Shown here: positions 35,643 to 48,168 of the stretch, piece after piece
Layout of the letters: each line of letters opens with the position of its first letter
Position numbering within the stretch: position 1 is the stretch's first letter
NCBI GenBank assembly: GCA_022702705.1
Contig: CM040426.1
Span: 80,065,877-80,129,876 of the forward strand
Direction of reading: 5' to 3'
Length of the DNA stretch: 64,000 nt
Origin: Papilionanthe hookeriana x Papilionanthe teres
Taxonomy: Eukaryota; Streptophyta; Magnoliopsida; Asparagales; Orchidaceae
The notes under the pieces: generated by a model
What the model was told of the DNA's origin: nothing
Database searches by the model: none
Seen by the model: the letters and a program-made list of their open reading frames with translations, nothing else
Position numbers and translations under genes: made by a program

Positions 35643-36600
35643 CAACCTAAAAGGTCAATTGGCCAACCTCCCTTGCATGTCACATCTCTTGCATATGTAT
35701 TCACATTTCTTGTATGACATTGCTAATCACTTGAGTTCATGCTTGTATGTGCATAAAAATAATTAATTTTTGAATGATATATAATATGTCAAATACTAAT
35801 GCATGAAAAAGAAATCAAGTTTTCCTTTGGCATATGCTTGCATATGGTGTCTCCTCGAGCACCAACACTTGTTGTATTATTGCACACATATGCCACCATA
35901 TGTTTGTGGCCCAATTCTTGTAATCTTTGATGAGTGGTGGCTAGCAATTCTAACCCACATGCATGTAAATTATCTAAATGAAGAGCATGTTGCCTCATCT
36001 CTTATGGCGTCACACTTGAATGCCACAAGCATTTCACGTTGTGTGCACAATTCAGATTACACTTTAAAGCCATTGAACTGATTGAGTGCATAATGTGTGT
36101 CCACGTTGTGTTCTTAATTCAGTCAACCTAAAAGATCAATTGGCCAACCTCACTTGCATGTCACATTTCTTTCATATGTATTCGCATTGCTTGCATGACA
36201 TTGCTAATCGCTTGAGTTCATGCTTGTATGTACATAAAAAAAATGAATTTTTGAATGAATATAATATACCAAATACTATTGCATGAAAAAGAAATAAAAT
36301 TTGCCTCTTGCATAGGCTTGTATATTGTGTTTTCTCAAGCACCAACACTTGCAGTATTATTGCACGCATATGCTACCATATGTTTGTGGCTCAATTATTG
36401 CAGATCTTTGATGAGTGGTGGCTAGCAATGCTATCCCACCGGCGAGTAAATCTTTCAAATGGAGATCATGCCTCCTTGTCTCCTATTGCATCACACTCGA
36501 ACGCCTTAAGCATTTCACGTTGTGTGCTCAATTCGGGTTACAGTTTAAAGCCCCCGAACCGCTTGAGTGCATAAGGCGTGCGCACTTGATCTTGTCATGT
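35643..36600 (+). repeat. Two-copy tandem repeat, 481-bp unit
   Basis: Copies at 35643-36123 and 36124-about 36600 align end to end. They share caacctaaaaggtcaattgg, tttgatgagtggtggctagc and catttcacgttgtgtg, with an estimated 85-90 percent identity. No protein homology is visible. Confidence 0.8.
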
Positions 36601-36849
36601 AGCATGATTGCATGAGCATCACCTTTTGTGTCTTGATTGCATATTAGACTCATTTGTTGAGTGACCCTGTGTTAATTGTGATGTTTTAACGAGCATTGCT
36701 TGCCTAGTAAATTTTGGTGAGCAATTCAAGTTATTGCATCAAGATAAACACAAGTATGACTGTGCTAAGATTATAAGGGCTCTAACATTTATCACTTTGA
36801 ATGTACAGACTAGCATTTGATAGTCTGTTATATTTTAAAAAATACAATT

Positions 36850-37640
36850 AGTAAAATAGGCCATATGCGAGACCAATACATTTAAAAATCATTTTGGATG
36901 ACAAATATTATATCTCTTGAATCTTTAGGACGGGGCCGATTTTAGTGACCCATCAAAGTCATATGGTAGTCATTTCCCTTGCACTGCACATGCACTTGGA
37001 TACTGTGATTAATATATTTTTCGTTTGATAGTGTGCTAGGTCAGGACTAGGATGCTTAAGTAGTTTTTCTTTGATGTAATGGAAATTATTCTTTATTATC
37101 GTGTGCCCTAGCCATGCATCTTTTTTATTGCTGTCTTTGTATATTTATTGGGTGCAGACATGCAAACTAGTGTACTAGGGACATTGTTCTTGAAGGGAGC
37201 CATTCCTAAAAATAAATAAAAAGAGAGGAGTAAATAAGGATTAAAAAACTAGCGCTTTTGGTAGGTGCTGCTGATGCTCTCCTCCCGCCAGACATAGCTC
37301 ATTATGCGTTGTATGAATATAACCCGTGCTAAATTTTTTACAGATCGAGTTGTTTCTTTGGACTTACTCATGTATTTGTTTAGTTTCCTTGAGATCACGA
37401 CTGTATCAGAAATAAGGTACAGGCACAGTTTTAATTGCGCATAACACACTAAACCACGTGACGTGGACTAGGAGTAGTGCTCGTGTCCCATTCCTTAATT
37501 CAAAATTTCCATTTCATGTATAGAATTAGGACCATACATGTATATGTGGAGTTCAACCGCTTTTCCTTCTTTACTGGGATATGTTACCGACCCAGCAACA
37601 TTTAACCTTTTGTATATTCATTTGACTTGTTTTACAATTG
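36850..37640 (+). repeat. Diverged dispersed repeat, copy 2
   Basis: Aligns in order with 3340-4240 (shared cttgaatctttaggac, gactaggatg, agaaataaggta, tatagaattagga and actgggatatg...acccagca). It lies directly before the chromovirus pol that starts at 37780. Confidence 0.6.
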
Positions 37641-37789
37641 CACAGCATGCCTGATATTTAATCTTTCTTGGCTTTTGGTTTATTTGGGCTCATTGAAAAT
37701 GCAATCTAGGCTCATTAAGGAATAAAAAATTTCTTTTTAAAAACTTTACCTAAAACTAACGAGTTTCACATATTTGTTATGGTCTCAAC

Positions 37790-38870
37790 AGTTCATTCTA
37801 AATTTAGTGATGTCGGACCTAATGAATTACCTGATAAGTTACCCCCTCATAGGTCAATTCAACATGTCATTGACTTAAATCTCGGTTCACAACTCCCCAA
37901 CCTTCCCCACCATCGGATGAACCCTACTAGGCATGTTGAACTAAAGAGACAAGTTAAAGACCTGCCTTAAAAAATATTTATTCAAGAAAACCTTAGCCCT
38001 TGTGCAGTTCCAATTTTATTAATCCGAAAGAAAGATGGCACATGGAGGATGTATATCGATAGCTAGGTCATTAATTGGATTACTAGCAAGTATAAATTTT
38101 CTATTCCTCGGTTGGATGACATATTGGATTTAATCCCAAGGCAATTTTTTTCTAAAGTTGATTTTAAAAGTGGTTATCACCAAATTAGGATTCAATCAGA
38201 AGATGAGTAAAAAACAGTCTTTAAAACCACCAATGAGCTTTATGAATCGTTGGTGATTTCCTTTGAACTTTCAAATGCTCTGAGTACATTTATGAGGTTA
38301 ATTAACAATGTCCTAAAACCTTTTATAGGAAGATTTTTTTGTTGTTTATTTTGATGATATCTTGATTTTTTATCCAAGTGATACAAAACATTTAGAATAC
38401 CTTAGGCGAGTATTTGAAACGCTCGGGAAAGAACAATTATAAATCAACTTGAATAAGGGTTTCGTCTTAAAATGTGAGGTGATTTTCTTAAGATTTATTG
38501 TTTCCACTACTAGAATCAAGTCTGACCCTCCCAAAGTTCAAGCAATTTTAGACTATCCCTCACCTAGAAATTCACTGATGTGCACGGTTTTCATGGTCTA
38601 AAAAATCACACGGTAACTTTCTTTATTGAGAAATTAAATGAACCTAAATAAGGATATTAAACATATGATAGAGAATTTTATGCTACCATTTAGTCCTTGA
38701 GACCCTAGCTTCATTACCTTTTACATAAGGAGTTCATTCTTAACTCAGATCATTATACCCTCAAATTCATTAATACTCAACGAAATTTAAGTCATAAGCA
38801 TGCTAAATGGATTGAACTCCTTCAAGATTATTCTTTTTTTCTCAAGCATAAACCTAGAATTTAAAATAAA
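37790..38870 (+). pseudogene. Reverse transcriptase-RNase H, degenerate
   Basis: Motifs in order: LPPHRSIQHVIDLNLGSQLP, NLPHHRMNP, SPCAVPILLIRKKDGTWRM (stop at position 3 of VDSR), FSIPRLDDILDL, VDFKSGYHQIRIQSEDE, NALSTFMRLINNVLKPFIG. The YFDDI catalytic motif near 38345 is in another frame, after a run of seven Ts. RNase H shows FYATI and NLSHKHAKWIELLQDYSFFLKHK. At least eight stops or frameshifts are visible. Confidence 0.85.
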
Positions 38871-39059
38871 CTTTTGATGCTTTATTTAGGGTGGCATTTA
38901 CTATAAGCTCTCTAGAAATAAAAATTCTATGATTTGATCGAATCAAAGATGAGTATCCTATGCATCCTAACTTTAATCTAATTTATATAAAAAATATTGA
39001 TGAGCACTTATCTCTTCAAAAGATATTCTATGTTATCAATTGATATTTATATAAGTGAA

Positions 39060-39700
39060 AACAACTTTGCATTCCTAGAACTGGACTTAGAGATTTTTTT
39101 AGTCTCTGTGCTCCATTCTAGAGGAATAGCTAGATACTTGGGAAAGGATATGACCATCTATTTAATATAAATCTAGTTTTTTTGCCTTCAATTAAGAGAG
39201 ATGTTCAAAAATTAGTAGCTCAATGCTTGACATCTAAACAAGCCAAAGCTATTATACAAAAATCTGGTCAATATGTTGCATTTCTAGAACCCTATGGGCC
39301 TTGGGAAGACCTCTCCATGACTTTTATCTTAGGATTACCCCGCACAGCTCAAGGACATGATAAGATATTTGTCATAGTTGATCGCTTCACAAAGATGACT
39401 TGTTTCTTTCCATGCTCTAAAACCAATGATGTTTCCCACATTGCTAAATTATTTCTTAAGGAAACCCTACATCTACATGGCCTACCTTTAACCACTGTGC
39501 CTGACCTTGATGTTCGATTATTTTCATATTTTTAGAAAATTCTTTGAAATTTATTAGGCATGATAATAAAATTCTCATCTCTCTTTCATTCTCAAACAGA
39601 TGGTCAAACTGAGGTCGTTAATCGAATAATAGGAGATCTTTAAGATGCCTTGTAGGACAGAGTTTAGGAAATTACCACTTGTATCTACATATCTTTGAAT
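39060..39700 (+). pseudogene. Integrase, degenerate
   Basis: A zinc-finger remnant precedes 39182. Then 117 open codons hold the core: MPSIKRDVQKLVAQC, WEDLSMTFILGLPRT, HDKIFVIVDRFTKMTCF and LHLHGLPLTTVPD. The first catalytic Asp of the D,D-35-E triad, expected in SMDF, reads Thr (SMTF). After a stop the frame continues with FHSQTDGQTEVVNR. Integrase inserts the retrotransposon DNA copy; this copy cannot be active. Confidence 0.85.
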
Positions 39701-40364
39701 TTGCATAAAAAAGTAAAATTTCTAGGACAACTAAGATTTCATCTTTTGAAATTTTTTATGGCCAAAGTCTTAAACGACCCATTAATATAGGCACGAGAAT
39801 TTAAATGAGACTATTTTTTTATTCGCATTCATCCTGAGCTGTATCTCACCGCTACATTTAAGAAATTACTAACAAGAGCTTGTGACCCCTTTAAAATTCA
39901 TAAGAAAGTTAGATCTAATGCTTATCACCTTGATTTTTCTGTCGATAATTTAATACATCTTGTAATTAATTTTGTAGAAATTATATCATATGAAGGAGTT
40001 AGAAAACCTCCACTTTTTTAGACTACGTCTTTGGCAGGAGATATAAACATGAAGAAGATTTATTGGTAGGTCAAAATAGTGGATGCGGCGCGTCGAGGTG
40101 TGTCAAAAGATAAGGGAAATTGGGCCCATACAACTTCCACTGCTAACCGATTTTTTTTGTATGTGTGTAAGAAGGTTCGCCACTATGTGGTAGATTAGAA
40201 CGTTTTCATGGTCCGTCGATGCACTCATTCTGAATGCTCATTACTGGCCCGGATGCTTGATTCTATTCAACCTCAAATAAGCTGTTGAAAGAAGTGAATC
40301 ACTAAGTGGTGCCAGTGATCGAACGAGAAAGATTTGAGCAAGTTCCATTCTCGTTAAGTTGAAT

Positions 40365-40640
40365 GTATCATCACCGATGAAGCATTCCTTGAACCTTATG
40401 TTGGGCATCATTTTCTAGTTCATTGGAATAATAAGATGCCCATTGAAGGCATAGGGCTGACCTGCACATACTTAGAGACTCTAACCCCACAAATAGTAAA
40501 AGACTTCTTTGATTTCAACTCTAAAGAGTAGAGTTCAATTAATGTAGCACATCATCTAAATGAATCCAAATGTCCACTTACAGGAGCCCAAGCAAGAGCT
40601 CAAGAAACAGCTAATTAAGAGCCCATTCAAGCATTATCAC
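40365..40640 (+). pseudogene. Chromodomain-like integrase tail
   Basis: In one frame: ITDEAFLEPYVGHHFLVHW, then MPIEGIGLT, TYLETLTPQIVKDFF, then a stop and a Lys/Arg-poor tail with LTGAQARAQE. This matches the pattern of the chromodomain at the end of chromovirus integrases, which directs insertion to chromatin. The stretch 40060-40340 between integrase and this domain fits neither. Confidence 0.55.
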
Positions 40641-40773
40641 AAGAGTAATATCAAGAAGAAATATTTGAATTTATATTTTATTATTTATATTTAATATCTT
40701 TTTTTAAAATATTTGAACTTTTAAACTTGGAGGCCTTTATGGCTTATCATAAAAAATAATAAATTAGGAAGAT

Positions 40774-41000
40774 GTTTAGGATATTCCTTCATTAATGGCC
40801 ACCTGCCAGCACCTTCCTTCATTATGGTCACCTACCACCCATCAAATCTTTTATTGACTTTTTATCATTGCAATCCCTATAAATAGGGAAAATATATAAT
40901 TTTGTTATTTATTTGTTGAATTAAATATTTGAGTGAGAACTTTCTTTCTTATTGTTTGATGCTTGGTGGCTTCAAGTGTTATCATTGCTTTGGTAGGTTT
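40774..41000 (+). repeat. Probable 3' LTR region (boundary on the right unknown)
   Basis: A purine-rich stretch (aataataaattaggaaga) is followed by tgtttaggatattcc at 40774. A TATA box (tataaataggg, 40879-40889) follows about 105 bp later, as in an LTR promoter. No 5' LTR remains for comparison, so the right end could lie anywhere up to about 41250. Confidence 0.5.
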
Positions 41001-41589
41001 ATATATTTACTTTGTTTTCTTTTTAATTTATTCACTAATCCTCCATAAAATTTGCTCCTAAATTCTTAAATACTCTTCATCTACAATCAAACTTCTTATA
41101 ATATCGACAAACCAACAACCAAAACTTCACAACCATCCCAAACCTCTCTTCATAGCTCTTGGTCAATCAAGAACATAGTAAGTCCTAGTCTTGTTCCCTA
41201 ACCCTAAAGACCATTTTAAGCACATAAAAAATCACCCATCTACTCTATATCATAAGTAAACATCTTAACCTAACCTCCAATAATCATTTCTAACCATTTA
41301 CTCATTATTAGATCACTTTTCTAAAGAGATATTTCAAATCAGCCCAAATTAGCCTAATCCAGACTAGCCTTGGTATTTTTAGCCACCATTCCCTCATAAA
41401 TCTTTTAAAATCCCACCAAAAACCTCCACATTACATCTTTAGACTAAAAACCAAACATAAATAGTTAATTCTAATACTTTATCTTCTCAAAAGGCTACCC
41501 GCCTCCATCACCTACTCTCTTGATATGTGCGAGGAACTAGACGAGCCTAGATTAAAGATTTAAAAAAACTCATTATACCTGATTTATGA

Positions 41590-42850
41590 CCTCTACCTCA
41601 TCATTGTTATGTGAATATTATTTTTGGATCGTGTTTACCAATCTATGACCATCAACTTCCATTACTTGCCCACCACCTTCAAACCACTATAAAAATATGT
41701 CACTCATCTATTACCATCATATCACCACTAGTAGTCCATTATTAGAATATCACACCCATATGTTATTGTGAGAAAAAGACCACTAATTTTCTATTATTGA
41801 ATTATCACTTGTCATCTTTAGTTGGATTTCCATCATTTGTCCACCTCAATCAGACCACCACCGCCCATCCATCATCATTGGACCACCACTATGTGACAAT
41901 TGTCATTTGATAGTCATCTCCTATCCACCACTAAAGCCAGTCTATAATCATTAGACCATCATTGTTATACTATAAACACCTAACCACGATCGTCCAATTT
42001 GATTGCTAGATATAGTCTCCTAAGCCATTACACAACTATTGTCCATCAGACCATCATTGTCATCCACTATTTTTGAACCATCATGACATGTTTGTCAACT
42101 TCTAACCATTGTTCTCGAACTAGTATTATTTCTCCACCATAATGCTCATCTATAGTCAGCAATTCATTATTGCATGACCATGGGCATCTAACCACCATCG
42201 CTTGATAATAGTTATTCGGCCACCATTGTTATATTATTGTCTTTAGGATTATCGTTCAAATATGATCACCTAACCACTAATGCCTGATCACAGTCACTCA
42301 ATCACAATCTTATGATCACTAAATTCATCCCTTGTCATTGTCTAAATGTGCAATGTATGTTATCAAGGCCATCAACGAATAAAGCATGATCACATCATTT
42401 ATGCTTATCATCACTTATAAGGTTGATGCACTTTGGCAGGCCACCACTGCCTATGCACTACCATTAGACCTTTAATGCCTATCACTACCATTAGATTACC
42501 ACAAGAAGTACATCATAGACACCCATTTATGAGCTTCCATTCACCATAGCCTAACAATTGTCACCTGATTAGTTCATTTGACCATAGCTCTATAATGATT
42601 GCTCAACGATAATTTATCACACTACGATCGCCCAACAACAATCATTTGAACATAAACATGTTACCATTGTTAGTTGACTATGCACCAAACCCTCATCGCC
42701 CAGCTACAATCATCAAGCGATTTTCATGAAACTAAGATCACACAATTATCATTGCTTGACTATGTTAATCATCTCCTAATTGTGGTTGCTCAACTATAAT
42801 CACCTGACTATAGTATTACGGCCTCCAATATGCACTAAATTCAACACCTG
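41590..42850 (+). repeat. Degenerate ATC/CCA-rich low-complexity tract
   Basis: About 1.2 kb dominated by accatcattgtc, caccatt, taaccacta and tgatcac motifs without a fixed period. It looks like a decayed minisatellite. Every frame has frequent stops and no protein is recognisable. Confidence 0.5.
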
Positions 42851-43234
42851 TTATTTCCTATAAGATCGACACATGACATTGACATTCATCATCAAATAAA
42901 GTCGATGTAAATGTACAAAAATTCAAATCAAAACTTGGATAAACTGTTAATTCCTCACCTCCCATATTGGACAGTCCAAAAGCTGGTGAGGATCAACAAC
43001 TATACTTGGGCATCTAAAAGAGGTGTTAGCTAGGGACACCGTCGACACCAACACCTAGGCTTATTGGCCTTATCATTAACGGTATCGATGTACTCCAACC
43101 TCTAGAATATTAAGGCATGTTATCCTCTATAAGGTTGATGAATGTTGTTAATGTATGTCATTGCTTGTAAAATTGATACGCATCATCAATGCAAAGCCAA
43201 CACTTACCAATCAAATCACCCATCATTGTTGACA

Positions 43235-43598
43235 GTTTGACACATGTGATCATCAATTTGGCCAAAGCAAGTCATCCTCATTAATACCATATATATTTGC
43301 TTTATTTATGGTTATTATTTTTTAATGCATGCATATCTGTGTGTGTATGGATTGACTATCTTATCAAATTGACTTGTCAAATTATCCTGCCAAGCCTACC
43401 TTATACAACTTCAAGTGTTTGACACATGTGATCATCAATTTGGCCAAAGCAAGTCATCCTCATTAATACCATATATATTTGCTTTATTTATGGTTATTAT
43501 TTTTTAATGCATGCATATCTGTGTGTGTATGGATTGACTATCTTATCAAATTGACTTGTCAAATTATCCTGCCAAGCCTACCTTATACAACTTCAAGT
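43235..43598 (+). repeat. Perfect 182-bp tandem duplication
   Basis: 43235-43416 and 43417-43598 are identical base for base by eye. The unit starts gtttgacacatgtgatcatc and ends ccttatacaacttcaagt. The sequence from 43600 to 44700 shows no gene. Confidence 0.95.
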
Positions 43599-44716
43599 GT
43601 CAAAGTACCACGAGTCACCTTCCTCGTTGTAAAGACACGCTCCTCAAACCTTTTCACTTGGTTCTCCCATCTAGTGGTCATCAAGAGATAGATGTTTGAA
43701 GTAAAGATTGGCGTCGAAGGGTTGACATATGCTCATGACCATTTATGAGTTGTCTAACATCTAAATCGTTGTCTTTTCATCAAGACGGCGTGGACAGACT
43801 TCAAGCGTTATGGCTCATGATTTGATATTTTCTTTGCATTCGGGGGTTGAGGTTCTCGTCTCTCTCACTCTATTATCTTTTGGATCATCTCTTTCATTCT
43901 TCTAAAGGGCTCATTATAGGAACTGAGAATTCATACTTGAAGAAAACATCCACTCTCTTTCTACACATTTCTTACACAGATCTCTTTCGGGTGGTATGAA
44001 ATCACGAATAATATGTGACCCTACGGCTTAAAATAAACTTAATTTAAGATGATAAAATGAAATTTTAATATCGATATAATTTTTCCATAAGACATTAATT
44101 TATAAAAAAATTTGTTATGAAGAGCCCTATTTACTCTATGAAACAAGAGAATTGTTGAGAAACAAAGCGTAGAATATAAATATATATGAAAAACTTTGTC
44201 ATCACGTTAATTATGGATCAACCATCACCAAATTCACTCAATTTTTAAAATAGTCAATTGTCCCCAAAATTAAACCTAGCATTTATTAACAAAAAAAAAA
44301 TTCAAAGACCAAATGGAATCGCATCACATACCTCCACCAAAATAACAACCTTCAACAAATCTGCAGTTTTGTTTATTTTTTATTTTTTTCCTTATTGTTG
44401 ATTAACAGTTAGAGAACCAGCAGAAAGTAAAAAAATTAACAGGTCAACCACCCTGAAGGAATGCTCACTGGCCGTTCACCCACCACCCACCAAAAACCAT
44501 TATTTACCATATCTAAAGAATAAGGACTACTTTCTATCAAAATATTTGACAAAATATCTACCGAAAAACTTCAAAATTAATTTTAATTCGAAATAAACAT
44601 ACTAAAACTTTTCATTTTGTAATTTTTTTTTCTTCTTTTTTTTTTTATGGTGTAGAGAAAGCTCAAATACAACACGAGGATTATTGATTCTGTTTTCAAT
44701 TAATGTGTTTCGCAAC

Positions 44717-45271
44717 TAGGGCTGGCAATTTGGCTCGTTGTTCGCGAACAGCTCGTGTTCGGCTCGTTATGTAGCTCGTGTTCGGCTCGTTCGTTAAGCC
44801 TAACGAGCCGAACACGAACAAATTTTTAAGCTCGAAATGTAAACGAGCCGAACACGAACAACTGTTTGTTCGCTCGTGTTCGGCTCGAATGGCTCGAAAT
44901 AAAAAAATAATCATATAATTATTTATATATTAGATATATTATTTATATATTAATATATTATATATATTTATATTTAAACTTAAGTCATAATTGCTTGTTT
45001 GGTAGCGTGCGTCATGCTTTGCTTTCCATTCATTCTATCTGGTGTTCGAATCCAAAGACTAGACATATATTTTTTCCGATTAATTTTAACGAGCCAATTT
45101 CGAACCGAACACGAGCTCGAACACGAACAAGAATATTTAATTCGAGCGAACACGAACACACCTTTCACTAGCCATTTCGAACACGAGCCGATTTCGAGCC
45201 GAGCTAATTTCGAACGAGCCGAACACGAGCCAAGCCTGAGCTCGCTCAAGCTCGGCTCGTTTACAGCCCTA
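44717..45271. mobile_element. hAT-type MITE
   Basis: 555 bp with perfect inverted ends TAGGGCTG...CAGCCCTA and an exact 8-bp target duplication TTCGCAAC (44709-44716 and 45272-45279), the signature of hAT transposons. Both arms are filled with gctcgtgttcggctcg / cgagccgaacacgaac repeats facing each other around an AT-rich centre. Open frames here are by-products of the repeats. Confidence 0.9.
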
Positions 45272-45582
45272 TTCGCAACTCAAAAGAATTTCAAGATAAA
45301 AGTATTAAAGAGAGAATTTTGTATATATTTAATATCTGAATACCTATCAGAGCAGTAAAGGAGATCATACAGTTGCCACAACAGTTGAGTTTGTTCACAT
45401 TGTTAGCTGTGGACTAAAGTCATGGAAAGCGTGGGCTTGCAGGGCAGGAATCCCGCTTAAAGCTTTCATATCCTTTAAGCATTGATGATGTGTCCCTTTC
45501 TTTTCCTCACATCATAAGTCCCTATCTCAATATTTTTTTGAGATATATTTCGTTTAAGAGAAATGCTTAATAAAATTAATTT

Positions 45583-45588
<6 letters not shown>

Positions 45589-45627
<39 letters not shown>

Positions 45628-45697
45628 CAAGAGACTATCATAGACCTGAAGGAGATCTTACACTGAAGATATCATCCAACAAGCCCAGGCCGGTGTG

Positions 45698-45764
<67 letters not shown>
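45589..45764. repeat. Two (TA)n microsatellites
   Basis: (TA) runs of about 38 bp (45589-45626) and 65 bp (45699-45763) flank 72 bp of unique sequence. Confidence 0.95.
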
Positions 45765-45767
<3 letters not shown>

Positions 45768-48168
45768 AATTTATATTCATATACGTAACTCTCAAAACTA
45801 ACTTCAAAACAAAATCACTTTTAACTCATTTTTTAAAATTAAATAAAAATTTTCATCCATTAATTTCAGATATCAAACTGTTTTAAATATAAATATAAAA
45901 ATTTGGATTTAGATGCCTATGAAAAAGACTCATGCCTTGCATATCTAACATCAAGAAAAATTTAAATCAATAAAAATGTCATCAATAGGAACTTTCCTAA
46001 TATAGAATTAGAATACACTTTCTAAAACAGATTTTAATTTACTAGAAACACTGAAATTATATATAAATAAACATTAGTATTGTAGAAATAACATAATTTT
46101 GTCGTATACATGCAAACCCCCTTAATTTTTTAGATTTCAAAGAAAATCAAAATAATTAGAAGAGATTGAAACATCTGAACGTAATGCACATTTGACTTTG
46201 AAAATTGTATCCAAAAACCATTTTAGGAACTATATTTCTCCTATGCATAATTCGATTAATAATCACTACTCTGCGTCTAAATAATGCGTAATGCTCCAAA
46301 ACATGCAATTCAGACTAATATTTAATAACTAAACTGATAATATCAAGCTCAAATATCATAATAATATGGGATGATGAGCAGATAAAATTATAAAGAACAC
46401 GGCCAAGAGAAGATAACCCATGAAGCAGGGCTATAAATGAAGCTAAAAATTATGAAAAACTGTAATAGTATTTAATCTCACAAGTGAAACAGCCATTATA
46501 AAAAACGAATGCCAGCATTCGTCCCAGATCCGGAGATGCATATCATTGGGAAAAGGTATACAATATAATTAATATTTCATGCGGTTGGAAATAATGGAAA
46601 ATGGGTAACATTCGTTCGGCAACATCTTTTATCCAGCCACTAGATCTAGAATGCTTCTCCTGCAAGAATATTTTAAAAAAAAAATTATATATTTCACATG
46701 GTGTATTAATATAAAGTTTAGATTAATGCAATAAGACAACCAATAGATTGGAAATTTAATTCCAATTAAACTTTGAATGAAAAAATTATGATCATTGTTT
46801 AGTGAATGTAAAGTAAAATGAGGTACATCATAGCACAGTATAAAAAACTTCAATAACATCATAATGAGAAAAGCAGGTTTATATATTCAAAGCACATTCT
46901 TGTTATACCGTTCAGTATAAATTTTTGTGAGCTCCAAAAGAAAAGTATACAAAATGATCGGGCCACCAAAACTTCTAATTTTACTCACCAATGAAGATAC
47001 AGCCTGATTTGCAAATCTAGAAGTTCAGATACAACGGCTAGTTTAGAATAACTAGCTATTAAGTTTCACATAGTAACAAAATTTTCTCGAATTGGATTAA
47101 ATTTGTCGGAAATGTCAAACAAATTGATATGTATACGATTTAAATTTAGTCATTGCATTATATGTTCCTCTGATTTTATTTGCCTATGGGGCGGAACCAG
47201 CCTCATTTTTAAGAGGTAGCAAACTGTCTCCATAGACCGGTGGGAGGGAGGGGTGTATACGAGGAGAGTTTGGAGTAAAAGGCTCAGCAGTTCAAATTTT
47301 GTCAATTCGCTTTTGCAGAAATTATTTCAGTGGAGCCATTTTGAGCTTATGGGGAACCAACATAGAAGAGTAGTTTGAAAGTAGGGGTGTAAACGAGGAG
47401 AGTTTGAGGGAGCACAAGGCCTGTTCGCGTTAGACTCATTTGATTCTTTTATGTTAGAGTGCAGCTCGTGTTCACTTGTGCACAGCCTCTTCATGTTTGT
47501 TTCGATTCAAAGTCATTTGTTTGAGAGAGCACAAGGCCTGTTCGCATTAGACTCTAAATTTTTATATGCATTAATTTTAGCTTTACATGTACTTTATACT
47601 CTTTACATATATATATCTCTTTGAGTATCACCATTAACAAAATCTAATACATCATTGCCAATATTATCCCGTCGACAGAAGAGCTCTTACTTGCCCCTAA
47701 CCGATATTATCCCGTTTTGACACAGCGGTTAGCGATCTAAACAACACAATTATCTGAAGTGGTAAGCTTTGTCTACTCCCTTCTGTGCGATATTATCATA
47801 TTGGCACAATGGTTAGTGATCTATCACAATTGTTTGAGGTGTTAGAAAAATCCTTACGTGCACAAGTGCAATGACATATTTTGCCTATACCATTAGGGGG
47901 TGAACTCTGAACATGCAGATTCAACCATTCATATATAAACTATTTTATTCTTCCATATCCTGCATTCTTTTATTATGAAGCATTCTACCTCTATCTGTTG
48001 ATGAATAAATACAAACATACTACATCTATAAGTCATGAAATCAACTGACATATGCACATTTACTAAAATTCTAGAGATTAAATAATAATGTGACATAATT
48101 TGATCATGCGATGAGCTAATATGTATATCTCTACTAGGTCATACTCAATATAATATCTTCCTGATTTA
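45765..48168. other. AT-rich intergenic sequence with small duplications
   Basis: No gene is recognisable. Two small direct repeats are visible: gcacaaggcctgttcgc near 47412 and 47529, and a diverged unit of about 104 bp starting cgatattatc near 47702 and 47806 (both with acaatggttag/acagcggttag). Confidence 0.5.

Larger units (their letters stand above)
37780..41000 (+). mobile_element. Second chromovirus (Ty3/gypsy), 5'-truncated
   Basis: The pol remnants run in the canonical order: reverse transcriptase (37800-38500), RNase H (38590-38870), integrase (39060-39700) and chromodomain-like tail (40365-40520). A probable 3' LTR follows. LTR, gag and protease at the 5' end are missing; the dispersed repeat at 36850-37640 sits there instead. 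The element carries more mutations than the one at 23356 and is not functional. Confidence 0.8.

Noticed and set aside
35060..36600. CRISPR-like or restriction-site array
   Set aside because: Units are contiguous and diverged, with no fixed spacers, and the DNA is plant nuclear. Tandem minisatellite is the simpler reading.
44696..45358. Open frames of 72-119 codons rich in Glu/His/Arg
   Set aside because: They fall inside the hAT MITE and result from its gctcgtgttcgg repeats.
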